Shown one piece after another: positions 44,199-52,479 of a stretch of DNA of 64,000 bases. Numbering within the stretch: position 1 is the first letter of the stretch; each line of letters starts with the position of its first letter. The DNA lies in assembly GCF_001747095.1 (NCBI RefSeq), contig NZ_MDGP01000001.1, positions 1,657,001 through 1,721,000 of the forward strand, written 5' to 3'. Source of the DNA: Roseivirga sp. 4D4. Its GTDB lineage: Bacteria > Bacteroidota > Bacteroidia > Cytophagales > Cyclobacteriaceae. The notes beneath the pieces are model-generated. The model did no database searches. It was not told the DNA's origin and saw nothing but the letters and a program-made list of their open reading frames with translations. Made by a program: the position numbers and the translations under genes.

Positions 44199-44321
44199 TT
44201 AGACAAATGGGATCACCACCTCGTAAGCCAGCCATCCTATCACGACAAGCATCATCACTTTGAAATTGCAGCCTGTTCCCTTGGCTAAGCCTTTCTTGAA
44301 CTTATTATAGAAATTGATCAT
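44199..44321 (-). CDS. Possible 40-residue membrane peptide
   Basis: An ATG at 44321 opens 40 codons with a basic N-terminus (MINFYNKFKKGLAKGTGCNF) and one hydrophobic helix (VMMLVVIGWLAYEVVIP). The codons look coding and it is the only frame filling this gap, but there is no homologue I recognise. A hairpin GCCCT...AGGGC lies upstream. Could be a small membrane regulator or noise. Confidence 0.3.
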   Translation of the reverse strand: MINFYNKFKKGLAKGTGCNFKVMMLVVIGWLAYEVVIPFV

Positions 44322-44413
44322 ATCATTTACTCTTTTTACTTGACTCAAGTTATTGATTAACTGCCCTAAAAAGGACTAAAGGGCATTAATAATAATTAAG
44401 CCGATACAACCAT

Positions 44414-44549
44414 TTCATCAGAGTCTGCTTCAGAAATACATTATTCATCAGAGTCTCCTGTGGAAGATTATTCATCAGAGTCTCCTACGGAAGACTCTGA
44501 TGGAGAAAGAATGGAAGGGTTTCTTGCGGAAGGTTCTGATGGAGAAAGA
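44414..44549. repeat. Array of direct and inverted TTCATCAGAGTCT repeats
   Basis: Direct copies start at 44414, 44444 and 44471. Two inverted copies (TCTGATGGAGAAAGA) start at 44496 and 44535. Copy 3 with the first inverted copy makes a perfect 11-bp stem CATCAGAGTCT / AGACTCTGATG (44473-44483, 44492-44502). A reading frame runs through it, but has no start codon before the middle. Confidence 0.75.
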
Positions 44550-44591
44550 CTCGCGATCGGAAGACACTGTTGGTAAGTACACTTTACGCAC

Positions 44592-44647
44592 TACCCAATA
44601 CCCAATACCCAATACCCAATACCCAATACCCAATACCCAATACCCAA
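44592..44647. repeat. Eight perfect tandem copies of TACCCAA
   Basis: A 56-base heptamer array, 85 bases before the next gene start. Degenerate relatives stand upstream of the genes at 24471, 27479 and 30480. Confidence 0.95.
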
Positions 44648-44731
44648 AATACTCCTCCCATCCCAATGCCCTTTGACTAACTGAAGTAATAAGTTTACAT
44701 TATCCTACTTTTCAATCACAACCAACCAATT

Positions 44732-47700
44732 ATGAAGAAGCTTTTCATTGCCGCTTTGGCTCTGACCATTTCTTTCTCGTTGAGTGCTCAGGATGCTCCC
44801 GCCAAGAAAGACACCACTAAATCAGATAAGAAAAAGAACAAAAACCTCCCACTAGAGGCTGGAAGAACCTTTGAGTTTGACCTTACCGAAGGTTCATGGA
44901 TTGCCTTAGATGTAAGTCCTGATGGTAAAACGATCGTATTCGATTTTCTGGGCGACCTCTATACGATGCCAATATCTGGAGGAACAGCCACTCAGCTAAC
45001 GGAAGGCATGCAATTCGATTCTCAGCCGAGATTTAGTCCTGATGGCTCCAAAGTCATCTTCATTTCTGACGAATCAGGAGGAGAAAATGTATGGACGATT
45101 GAGGTCGATTCAAAAGAAAAGAAACAGGTGACAAAAGGCAATAACAATGCTTATCAAGGCCCTGAATGGTCTCCAGATGGTAAATATATGATTGCCTCAA
45201 AGCAAGCAAGAGGACTCCATAAAATATGGCTTTATCATGTGGATGGTGGTTCTGGAACGGCTCTTGTCAATGAGCCTAATCAGCTTAGAATGCTTGAAGG
45301 CGCCTTTGGCGATACCGATCGCTATGTCTGGTATTCGCGTAGAAATGGGTCTTGGACCTATAATGCGCCAATGCCTCAATATCAAATCTCGCGATACGAT
45401 CGGGTTACGGGCGAACAAATCACACAGACTTCACGATATGGCTCTGCTTTCCGCCCAACCCCTAGCAGCGATGGCAAATGGTTGGCCTATGCTACCAGAC
45501 ATGATGCTGAAACCGGACTTATACTCAGAGACTTAACTACAGGTGACGAAAGTTGGTTGGCCTATCCTATTCAACATGACGATCAGGAATCGAGAGCTTC
45601 CAGAGATGTATTACCTGGTTTTTCCTGGACACCTGACAATCAGCATATCGTGATTTCTTATGGTGGTAAGATTCACAAGATCGATGTGGCCAACAAGACA
45701 GCAACTGAAATCCCCTTTCGCGTAAATAGCAAAATTGAACTAGGTCCGGAATTGGACTTTGACTATCCCATCTCTGACGATCCCCAATTCACAGTCACTC
45801 AAATCCGAGATATTGCCCCATCCCCCGATGGAAAACAAATGGCATTCACCGCATTGAACGAAATCTATTTAATGGATTTGCCGGATGGAACACCAAAGAA
45901 ACTTGTTGACCTGGAGGAAACACAAGCTGAGCCGGCCTGGTCACCAGATGGCGAATGGTTAGCCTTTGCGACCTGGCAAGCCGAAGGTGGAAAAGTATAC
46001 AAGGTGAGACCGAATGGCCGTAACCTAACGCAACTCAACCAAGAAGATGGTGTCTTTCAAAGCCCTGTTTGGAATAATGATGGTAGTAGAATTGTAGCCA
46101 TTAAAGGTAATTCCAAAGACTTTAGAGAAGCGTTACAGCGCACAGCATTCAGAGGCACAAGTGACTTAGTTTGGATATCTGCAGATGGTTCTGGCAACAA
46201 TTTCATTTCCTATACCAATGGACGCAGCAATCCACATTTCGTCAAAAACTCTGATCGCATTTACCTATCAAGTTTCAGAGGTTTGACTTCTATCCGTTGG
46301 GATGGCACTGATGAGAAAGCTCACGTTCAGGTAAGAGGCAAGGCAACTCCTGGCTCTTCCAATGCCCCACGTGCATCCTGGATTCAGATGGCTCGTGAAG
46401 GAGATCAGGCTTTAGCTGCCGTAGGCACCAACTTATATGTGGTCACTGTTCCTCAGGTGAGCGCAGAGGCGCCTACAATATCAGTAGCTAATGCAAAGAA
46501 TGCAGCTTTTCCTTCTAGAGAACTGACGGATATTGGTGGCCAATTCCCTGCCTGGAGTTGGGATAACAATACCGTTCACTGGGCCATAGGTAATGCCCAT
46601 GTGATGTATAACCTCTCTGACGCCAAAGCTTTTGATGAACAGAAAGCTGCCGATGCTAAGGTCGCTAAGGATAAAAAGGAGGAAGAAAAAAGTGAAGAAG
46701 AGGAAGAGGAAAAAGAAAAGGATGATAAGCCAAAGAATTACGAGCCTGCAGAACGAAGAATTGAGGTAAAGGCCGATCGTGATATTCCTAAAGGAACCAT
46801 TCTATTGAAGAATGCCCGCCTTCTTACCATGAAGAACAATGAGGTACTCGAAAACACAGATATCCTCATTGAGAACAATCGTATCAAAGAGATTGGTAAG
46901 AACATTCAAGCCGGTAGAAGAGTCAAAGTCATTGACGTTTCAGGTAAGACGATCGTTCCGGGCTTTGTAGATACGCATTCCCACTTTCGCCATCCGGTGA
47001 ACCTTCATAGAGGGCAGTTCTGGCCATACCTGACGAACTTGGCCTTTGGTGTGACTTCAACACGTGATCCTCAAACCGCCACTACTGATGTGCTTACCTA
47101 TGGCGATCTGGTAGATGCGGGTAAATTAATCGGACCAAGAATCTATTCTACTGGTCCTGGTATTTTCAGGAGTGAGAATGTGAGCAGTCTGGAGCACGCA
47201 CGTAAAGTGATGAAGCGATACAGTGCTTACTACAATACCAAGACGATCAAAATGTATGGCGCTGGGAACAGACAACAGCGCCAGTGGATCATTCAGGCAG
47301 CTCATGAGCAGAACATCATGCCGACAACTGAGGGTGGACTTGATTTCAAAAACAACTTAACTCAGGTAATTGATGGCTATCCGGGACATGAACACTCCTT
47401 CCCTGTTTTCCCACTTTACAAGGATGTCATTGATCTCGTTGCTTTTTCAAGGACGGTGTATACGCCTACGCTGTTGGTCGCTTATGGGGGGCCGTGGACC
47501 GAGAACTATTTCTATGCGACTGAAAATCCTCATGCCGATCCTAAGTTGACGCACTTTATGCCGCATTCTAACCTTGATTCACGTACCAGAAGAAGAAATG
47601 CGGGTTGGTTTATGGAAGAAGAATATGTACATGTAGAACAGTCTGGTTTTGCTAAAGACCTGGTCGAAGCAGGTGGTCGTGCCGGTGTAGGTAGCCATGG

Positions 47701-48043
47701 GCAGTTGCAAGGTCTAGGGTATCACTGGGAGCTGTGGGCAGTACAGTCGGGTGGCATGACAGAGTATGATGCTCTACGTGTGGCGACTATCATTGGTGCT
47801 GAAGCGATCGGCTTAGACCAAGACCTGGGTTCTCTAGAAGTTGGTAAGCTCGCTGACTTGGTGATTCTGAACAGCAACCCGCTGGACAACATTAAGAACT
47901 CCAAGGACATCAGTCATGTGATGTTTAATGGTAGGCTTTATGATGGGGATACGCTGGACGAGATTCACCCCCAACAAAAGAAAATGCCTAAGCTTTGGTG
48001 GCAAGAATATGCTCCTATTGGAGTTCCAGGCATCAAGAAGTAA
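44732..48043 (+). CDS. Secreted TolB-type propeller fused to amidohydrolase
   Basis: 1103 residues with a signal peptide (KKLFIAALALTISFSLSAQ). Residues of about 50-640 hold repeated PD40/TolB blades (SPDGKTIVFD, SPDGSKVIFISD, SPDGKYMIASK, SPDGEWLAFA). An acidic linker rich in Lys/Glu follows (about 646-668), then an amidohydrolase (about 680-1090) whose metal motif THSHFRH lies near 749, with later His ligands in HEHSF and GSHGQL. The linked propeller probably gates access to the active site. Substrate unknown; prolidase-, imidazolonepropionase- and dipeptidase-like relatives exist. Terminated by a hairpin inside the next gene. Confidence 0.9.
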   Translation: MKKLFIAALALTISFSLSAQDAPAKKDTTKSDKKKNKNLPLEAGRTFEFDLTEGSWIALDVSPDGKTIVFDFLGDLYTMPISGGTATQLTEGMQFDSQPRFSPDGSKVIFISDESGGENVWTIEVDSKEKKQVTKGNNNAYQGPEWSPDGKYMIASKQARGLHKIWLYHVDGGSGTALVNEPNQLRMLEGAFGDTDRYVWYSRRNGSWTYNAPMPQYQISRYDRVTGEQITQTSRYGSAFRPTPSSDGKWLAYATRHDAETGLILRDLTTGDESWLAYPIQHDDQESRASRDVLPGFSWTPDNQHIVISYGGKIHKIDVANKTATEIPFRVNSKIELGPELDFDYPISDDPQFTVTQIRDIAPSPDGKQMAFTALNEIYLMDLPDGTPKKLVDLEETQAEPAWSPDGEWLAFATWQAEGGKVYKVRPNGRNLTQLNQEDGVFQSPVWNNDGSRIVAIKGNSKDFREALQRTAFRGTSDLVWISADGSGNNFISYTNGRSNPHFVKNSDRIYLSSFRGLTSIRWDGTDEKAHVQVRGKATPGSSNAPRASWIQMAREGDQALAAVGTNLYVVTVPQVSAEAPTISVANAKNAAFPSRELTDIGGQFPAWSWDNNTVHWAIGNAHVMYNLSDAKAFDEQKAADAKVAKDKKEEEKSEEEEEEKEKDDKPKNYEPAERRIEVKADRDIPKGTILLKNARLLTMKNNEVLENTDILIENNRIKEIGKNIQAGRRVKVIDVSGKTIVPGFVDTHSHFRHPVNLHRGQFWPYLTNLAFGVTSTRDPQTATTDVLTYGDLVDAGKLIGPRIYSTGPGIFRSENVSSLEHARKVMKRYSAYYNTKTIKMYGAGNRQQRQWIIQAAHEQNIMPTTEGGLDFKNNLTQVIDGYPGHEHSFPVFPLYKDVIDLVAFSRTVYTPTLLVAYGGPWTENYFYATENPHADPKLTHFMPHSNLDSRTRRRNAGWFMEEEYVHVEQSGFAKDLVEAGGRAGVGSHGQLQGLGYHWELWAVQSGGMTEYDALRVATIIGAEAIGLDQDLGSLEVGKLADLVILNSNPLDNIKNSKDISHVMFNGRLYDGDTLDEIHPQQKKMPKLWWQEYAPIGVPGIKK

Positions 48044-48061
48044 TCATAGAAAAACATAAGT

Positions 48062-49957
48062 CTAATTGGCCATCGGATCGAGTGATCTGATGGCCTTTTT
48101 TAATAGTCTATCTGTTAGCTTCTCCAATTGAAGCATAGTGGGTTTGGACGTATCAAAACCAGGAATTTCAGCCGAGTTTGTTTCCATCCACTTCACTAGA
48201 TTTTCAAATACCCTTTGATTTGCATCACCATGGGAAGTTCCATTACCCATATTGGAACTTAAAATGGTGGCCAGGAAGAACAAGGGCTTTTCAGAGAAAT
48301 AGATTTCTGACAGCTTTGCCGTATACTCCAGATTGGCCGAACCGGAAACTAAGCCATACTTCATATCTATAGAGTGGCGTCCTTCATGGGCATAGATTTT
48401 CGAATCCTGACCTATTCGTTCCATATGTGTGATAAATGCATACCTCAAAGCATCACCCTTAAGGCCAGAATGTTCTAATGAATCAACAATCTTCTGGCTT
48501 TCACTGAGCAATATTCTCAATTGAAGCCCTGGCAGGTACCTCACTGGCTGACTCTGTAGCATTCTTTCTTCGTTGACTGACATTCTCTCAATCTGGCTTT
48601 CCATCTTTCGCCTTTCTGAAGGGTCTTTCAATAAGGACCAGACACCAGTGATTTCCCTATTCAAATCCGCACGCACCTGAACGAAATAACCTTGTGTTGT
48701 TGCCCAGCCTCCTACGGAGTTCTCACCATCTGCAAACCAGGTGGTATACCCATTGGACAACATATGATCCAATAAGATATACCTGAACTCCGCAGATTGA
48801 TCATACTGACTGATGAGTCTTCTATCATCCAAGATGATCTGGCCCACGTGCAGCCCATAAAACCCACTGACTCTGTTGAATAAAATCCTCCCCTTGAACT
48901 GTTCAGCAACCGTTTTGATGAATTGGCTTTGCGAATAGCTGGGTTTTCTGCCAGGCCATTCCAGTTGATCCCATAACCAGCGACTGTCCTTGGTAAAGCC
49001 ATCCTGTAAATCCTGTTGCTGACCCCAACCCTTGACAGTTCTTCTATAGAATGAGATTATGGTTTTGTCAAGGCGTCCGAGATAATCATAATACTTAACA
49101 ACCTCTCTAATGCTTTGATCCTTGAAAGCATCTTCTCCCAACTTGAGGTTGGCCATCATATAGGCATATTCGACAAACCCAGATTCGGCCAAGCCTTTAA
49201 TTATGATTTTGTCATTTTCTACATTTCCCGGGCTTATCCCTTTCAATGCCTTTTCGAAAACCTCGTAATCTTTCATGAGGCTTGGGTGAATGACATCTCG
49301 TTCCTTTAGCCGGAAGAATAACCTCCAAGCCTCTAGCGCCTCCTCTCCATTCTCTAAGAAAATCGAATGACCCAAATAAAGTCTTGCTAAGTCGCTATTG
49401 TCCTGTCTCGCATTCAACCACTCCCCAAGCTTTTGATGAGCTGATGCCAGTTTACTGCGCATATTTTCAGAAAGTTCTCCGCTACTCAGCATCTCTTCTC
49501 GCGCCTGCAAGAGCACACTCTTTCCATAAATAAAGGCTGCTTTGATATGCTGTATTTCTGAGGTACTGGTTTCAACTGCTTTTTCCGCCCATGATGTGGC
49601 TTCGTTATACTTTCCCAGTTCAGATAAAACTCTTGCCTTAAGGGTATAAGCAAGGCTGACATCCTGTTCTTCCTTAATCAGTTCATCTATGATTTCCAGT
49701 GCCATTTGGGGATTGTCAAACTGTCTAAAGTTCAGCTTTACCAAGTATCGGCCGGCCTCAAGTCTATCGTCCTGTGGTGTAGATTCGTTTTGCCATAAGG
49801 CATCAAAAAGCTGATAGGCCTTCTCGGCATCGGCTTGATTATATGCTTTGATGGCGGCTGCCCGACCTCCGTTGGAAAAAGACTGAAAATCCTGACCTGA
49901 ACTCGAGCAAGCAGTATTGAGAAATAAGAACAGAAGGATTCCTTTTGATAATCGCAT
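48062..49957 (-). CDS. TPR lipoprotein with C-terminal HExRH motif
   Basis: 631 residues. Lipobox LNTACSSSG (Cys17). Residues of about 30-250 show TPR-like helical repeats (AEKAYQLFDALW, AYTLKARVLSELGKYNEATSWAEKAV). The rest has no domain I can name, but near residue 525 there is YAHEGRHSIDMKYG, a zinc-peptidase-like HExxH whose third ligand might be the Glu in LEYTAKLSEIYF about 20 residues on. That spacing suits a gluzincin. It would be a surface-anchored peptidase with a protein-binding front, if active. Convergent with the propeller gene. Confidence 0.6.
   Translation of the reverse strand: MRLSKGILLFLFLNTACSSSGQDFQSFSNGGRAAAIKAYNQADAEKAYQLFDALWQNESTPQDDRLEAGRYLVKLNFRQFDNPQMALEIIDELIKEEQDVSLAYTLKARVLSELGKYNEATSWAEKAVETSTSEIQHIKAAFIYGKSVLLQAREEMLSSGELSENMRSKLASAHQKLGEWLNARQDNSDLARLYLGHSIFLENGEEALEAWRLFFRLKERDVIHPSLMKDYEVFEKALKGISPGNVENDKIIIKGLAESGFVEYAYMMANLKLGEDAFKDQSIREVVKYYDYLGRLDKTIISFYRRTVKGWGQQQDLQDGFTKDSRWLWDQLEWPGRKPSYSQSQFIKTVAEQFKGRILFNRVSGFYGLHVGQIILDDRRLISQYDQSAEFRYILLDHMLSNGYTTWFADGENSVGGWATTQGYFVQVRADLNREITGVWSLLKDPSERRKMESQIERMSVNEERMLQSQPVRYLPGLQLRILLSESQKIVDSLEHSGLKGDALRYAFITHMERIGQDSKIYAHEGRHSIDMKYGLVSGSANLEYTAKLSEIYFSEKPLFFLATILSSNMGNGTSHGDANQRVFENLVKWMETNSAEIPGFDTSKPTMLQLEKLTDRLLKKAIRSLDPMAN
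48068..48101 (+). terminator. Terminator of the propeller gene, inside the opposite gene's 3' end
   Basis: 12-bp stem with one G-T pair (GGCCATCGGATC / GATCTGATGGCC, loop GAGT), then six T. It is encoded within the last codons of the convergent lipoprotein gene. Confidence 0.8.
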
Positions 49958-50084
49958 GAAGAGATATTTGACTTTAATAACCTTTTAGTCATTTAATCAA
50001 GCAATATCTCATCACAATGAAGCCTTTAAAATGTGTTGTTTTTGTGAAGAATTCCGGAATTGGCGGTTGTCGATAATTAAAATG

Positions 50085-50119
50085 AAAGAGCCGCAGGTAC
50101 TAATACCCACGGCTTCTTT
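50085..50119 (-). terminator. Probable terminator of the lectin gene
   Basis: Imperfect hairpin (AAAGAAGCCGTGGGTA / TACCTGCGGCTCTTT) followed by a T-rich stretch in the minus direction. A second 7-bp stem ATTAAGG / CCTTAAT (50130-50151) precedes it. Confidence 0.5.
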
Positions 50120-50173
50120 GTTCAACTACATTAAGGAGACTAAGCCTTAATATTTCTCTAGTTATCGAATTGA

Positions 50174-50980
50174 CTAAGCTAAAAGTGTCCCTTTAAATCC
50201 AATTGGTCCTTCGCCTTCATAGGTCATAGTTCCTGTAAGGCTTTTTCCTCCATCTTTAGAAGAAAGGTTCAGGGCCACAGTCGCTTGTCCATTACGGGCA
50301 CCCACTACAAAATCACCGGCAGGATGCTTTTCTCCAGATCCACCCCAAGTGTTTTGTACATCATAAGTGTTCCAGCATCCGGTGCGCTGACCTATGAAAC
50401 CAATTGGGCCTTCACCCTCATAATTCATGGTACCATCAAATGATTTTCCACCATCACCAGACTTGATGTCATAACCATTAGGATTTTGACCATTACGTCT
50501 GCCTAATACCATAACACCTCCTGGATGCCAAGGTGCAGAATTACCGCCCCATTGGTTTTCCGTAGTGTAGGCACTACCGTCTACCAATTCAGCCTTGAAG
50601 CCAATCGGGCCTTCACCAGCATAAGTCATAGTACCTTCGAAGCTTTTGCCTCCGTCAGCAGACTTAATGTCCAATGCAACAACGAATTGACCATCTCTGC
50701 AGCCTACCAACCATGCACCGCCATCATGCCAAGGTGCGGAATCACCTCCCCATTGATTTTCGGCAGCATAGCTGTTACCAACATTTCTTGCTGCTTTAAG
50801 GCCAATTGGTCCTTCACCAGCATAGGTCATCGTACCTACAAGGTTGTCTCCACTGTCTGAAGATTTTGCCTCAACAGCTACCACGTTTTGATTGTCTCGA
50901 CATCCCATAACCCAGATGCCACCATCGTTCCAAGGAGCAGAGCTTCCACCCCATTGGTTTTGAACTTTGTAAATTGCCAT
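50174..50980 (-). CDS. OAA/MBHA-family high-mannose-binding lectin with four repeats
   Basis: 268 residues made of four repeats of about 67 residues, each running ENQWGG(S/D/N)SAPWx(D/E)GG ... GxR(N/D)GQ ... DGGKSxxGTMTYxGEGPIGFK. This is the Oscillatoria agardhii agglutinin fold; four-repeat members include Myxococcus MBHA (267 residues), two-repeat ones OAA and PFA. They bind branched Man-alpha-1,6 cores and agglutinate cells and enveloped viruses. The binding residues (WGG loop and GEGPIGF) are kept in repeats 1-3. Repeat 4 is divergent at SGEKHPAGD, where the SAPW is lost. No signal peptide, so cytoplasmic or released by an unusual route. Confidence 0.94.
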   Translation of the reverse strand: MAIYKVQNQWGGSSAPWNDGGIWVMGCRDNQNVVAVEAKSSDSGDNLVGTMTYAGEGPIGLKAARNVGNSYAAENQWGGDSAPWHDGGAWLVGCRDGQFVVALDIKSADGGKSFEGTMTYAGEGPIGFKAELVDGSAYTTENQWGGNSAPWHPGGVMVLGRRNGQNPNGYDIKSGDGGKSFDGTMNYEGEGPIGFIGQRTGCWNTYDVQNTWGGSGEKHPAGDFVVGARNGQATVALNLSSKDGGKSLTGTMTYEGEGPIGFKGTLLA

Positions 50981-51112
50981 AATTGTGTGTGTTTATTGTT
51001 TAATTACTTAGGCAATTTCAGCACTAAAAAGTACAATACTATCAATGAATACAACCAGATTAAAAAGTATATACTTCTGACTATTCGAACTAATCCCAAA
51101 AGTACCTTGACT

Positions 51113-51409
51113 ATGATCTCCAGACAGTGGAAATGCATTCTTAAAGAAGACGCGCAGGATCAATACATCAACTTCTTAAATCATGTCGTTTTCAAGAACG
51201 CTCGCGCATTACCTGGATTTGTACATGCAGATATTCTAAAAAGAAGAACACCTGATGGGCTCGAGTTTTTAGTGATCACTTTATGGGAATCATTGGAGTC
51301 CATTGAGGCCTTTGCCGGAAAAGACATTTCAAAGGCTATGGTACCAGAAGAGGCTCAGCGGATGATGGTTTCTTTTGATAAAACCGTGGAGCACTTCGAA
51401 GTACTTTAA
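51113..51409 (+). CDS. ABM-domain protein (antibiotic biosynthesis monooxygenase-like)
   Basis: 98 residues from the ATG at 51113; the longer frame upstream is a shadow of the lectin gene. A dimeric alpha/beta ferredoxin-like ABM fold is suggested by ISRQWKCILKEDAQDQYINF, GFVHADILKRRTPDG and LVITLWESLESIEAFAG. Members oxidise polyketides, degrade haem or are non-catalytic. No cofactor site is visible. It is divergent from the lectin gene with a 132-base gap. Confidence 0.75.
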   Translation: MISRQWKCILKEDAQDQYINFLNHVVFKNARALPGFVHADILKRRTPDGLEFLVITLWESLESIEAFAGKDISKAMVPEEAQRMMVSFDKTVEHFEVL

Positions 51410-51570
51410 CAGCAAATGTAGTGGTTCTATCTTCCCAAGGCCTATTATTGAAATCCGCTTTGAAATTAGGCTGTTTTCGACCACTCAGCCGAATCAGACA
51501 CCACCGGCCTTTCTTAGATATTATTCTTATTTATCTTACGTTAGTTTAGATTCAACAAACAACGAAAACT

Positions 51571-51762
51571 ATGGGATTATTCTGGGACTTAATGCAGCAA
51601 AGTCAAATCAGCGATCAACAAAACCGAGCTAATTCGCTTGAAGGCAGAGTGGCTTGGCTGGAAGAAGAACTGCATCACACCAAAGTACTTTTGGTAAAGA
51701 CCTTAAAGGCATTGGAAGAGTACACCGGTCAAGATATAGACGGAGATGGTGTAGCGGGATAA
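51571..51762 (+). CDS. Small coiled-coil protein with EF-hand-like end
   Basis: 63 residues (start MGLFWDLMQQSQIS). A coiled-coil helix (NSLEGRVAWLEEELHHTKVLLVKTLKALEE) is followed by a C-terminal DIDGDGVAG. That end looks like a calcium loop (DxDxDG) without its helix partner. Not a named family to me. Two-residue codon use and a stop before a repeat block support it as a real gene. Confidence 0.55.
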   Translation: MGLFWDLMQQSQISDQQNRANSLEGRVAWLEEELHHTKVLLVKTLKALEEYTGQDIDGDGVAG

Positions 51763-51770
51763 TTTAGGTG

Positions 51771-51952
51771 ATTGGGTGATTGGGTAATTGGGTAATTGGG
51801 TAATTGGGTAAAGTTTCACTTTTGAGAATCGTTTTCAACTATTTATTATAATTCTTCATTAAACATTCGAAGAGCTTCTAGCTTCTAGCTTCTAGCTTCT
51901 AGCTTCTAGCTTCTAGCAAAAAATAATTCTTAATTCTTAATTCTTAATTCTA
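51771..51952. repeat. Three adjacent short-tandem-repeat blocks
   Basis: Five ATTGGGTA-type octamers (51771-51810, first unit ATTGGGTG), six GCTTCTA heptamers (51874-51915), and about four AATTCTT heptamers (51925-51952), all in one 182-base gap. Confidence 0.95.
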
Positions 51953-51962
51953 ACTTAAAGAT

Positions 51963-52313
51963 ATGGCAACTCCTCCACCAGAAGAAAATCTAAAGCAGTT
52001 TCAATTGGCAGTATCTCTGGTTCCTGAAATGGAACTGAAGGGTAAAAACATGTGGTATACCTCCATGAATGGAAATATGTATACCTATATGGGTAAGGAA
52101 GGCATCTTGGGTATTCGTCTCGGAAAAGAAGACTATACTGCTTTTAGGGAAAAATATAATGTCGGTGACCTTAAGTCTTATGGAGCAGTCATGAGAGAGT
52201 ATGTGCCAATTCCACAAGAGTTGTTTGAGGACATTGAGACCCTTAAGCACTACATGGAAATGACTCACGCCTATGCCAAGACCTTGCCTCCAAAACCCAC
52301 CAAGAAGAAATAG
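51963..52313 (+). CDS. TfoX N-terminal-like / MmcQ-like small protein
   Basis: 116 residues. The segment MELKGKNMWYTSMNGNMYTYMGKEGILGIRLG fits the TfoX_N fold (GKxMxYTSMNGHMFSF...LRLP pattern in relatives), followed by VMREYVPIPQELFEDIETLKHYMEM. The C-terminal tail PKPTKKK is basic. TfoX/Sxy is linked to competence control, but small stand-alone members have unknown roles. Cytoplasmic. Confidence 0.6.
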   Translation: MATPPPEENLKQFQLAVSLVPEMELKGKNMWYTSMNGNMYTYMGKEGILGIRLGKEDYTAFREKYNVGDLKSYGAVMREYVPIPQELFEDIETLKHYMEMTHAYAKTLPPKPTKKK

Positions 52314-52479
52314 CCCCTCATAATCTTCCGGCCTGTTTCATTTCGAAACACTGCATTGTTTCAAAACGGTAGATTATTGTCTCATCAGGGCGATCACACT
52401 AATCCTATAACACTATAAACCAAAGAGATACAGTTTATGGCACAGCTGTGGTTTGTAATATGGCAAACAACAAAAGCCC

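Noticed and set aside
44414..44575. Coding gene across the TTCATCAGAGTCT repeats (ESASEIHYSSES...)
   Set aside because: The frame has a stop just before it and no start codon before the repeats; the repeats invert within the frame.
44475..44666. Minus-strand ORF with GYWVLGI repeats
   Set aside because: It is the translation of the TACCCAA array read on the other strand (three 7-base units give seven codons). No start context or homology.
50888..51112. N-terminal extension of the ABM protein
   Set aside because: The frame is a shadow over the lectin gene start; the ATG at 51113 begins the conserved domain.
51874..51915. CRISPR or phage attachment site
   Set aside because: Six identical heptamers without spacers are a microsatellite.
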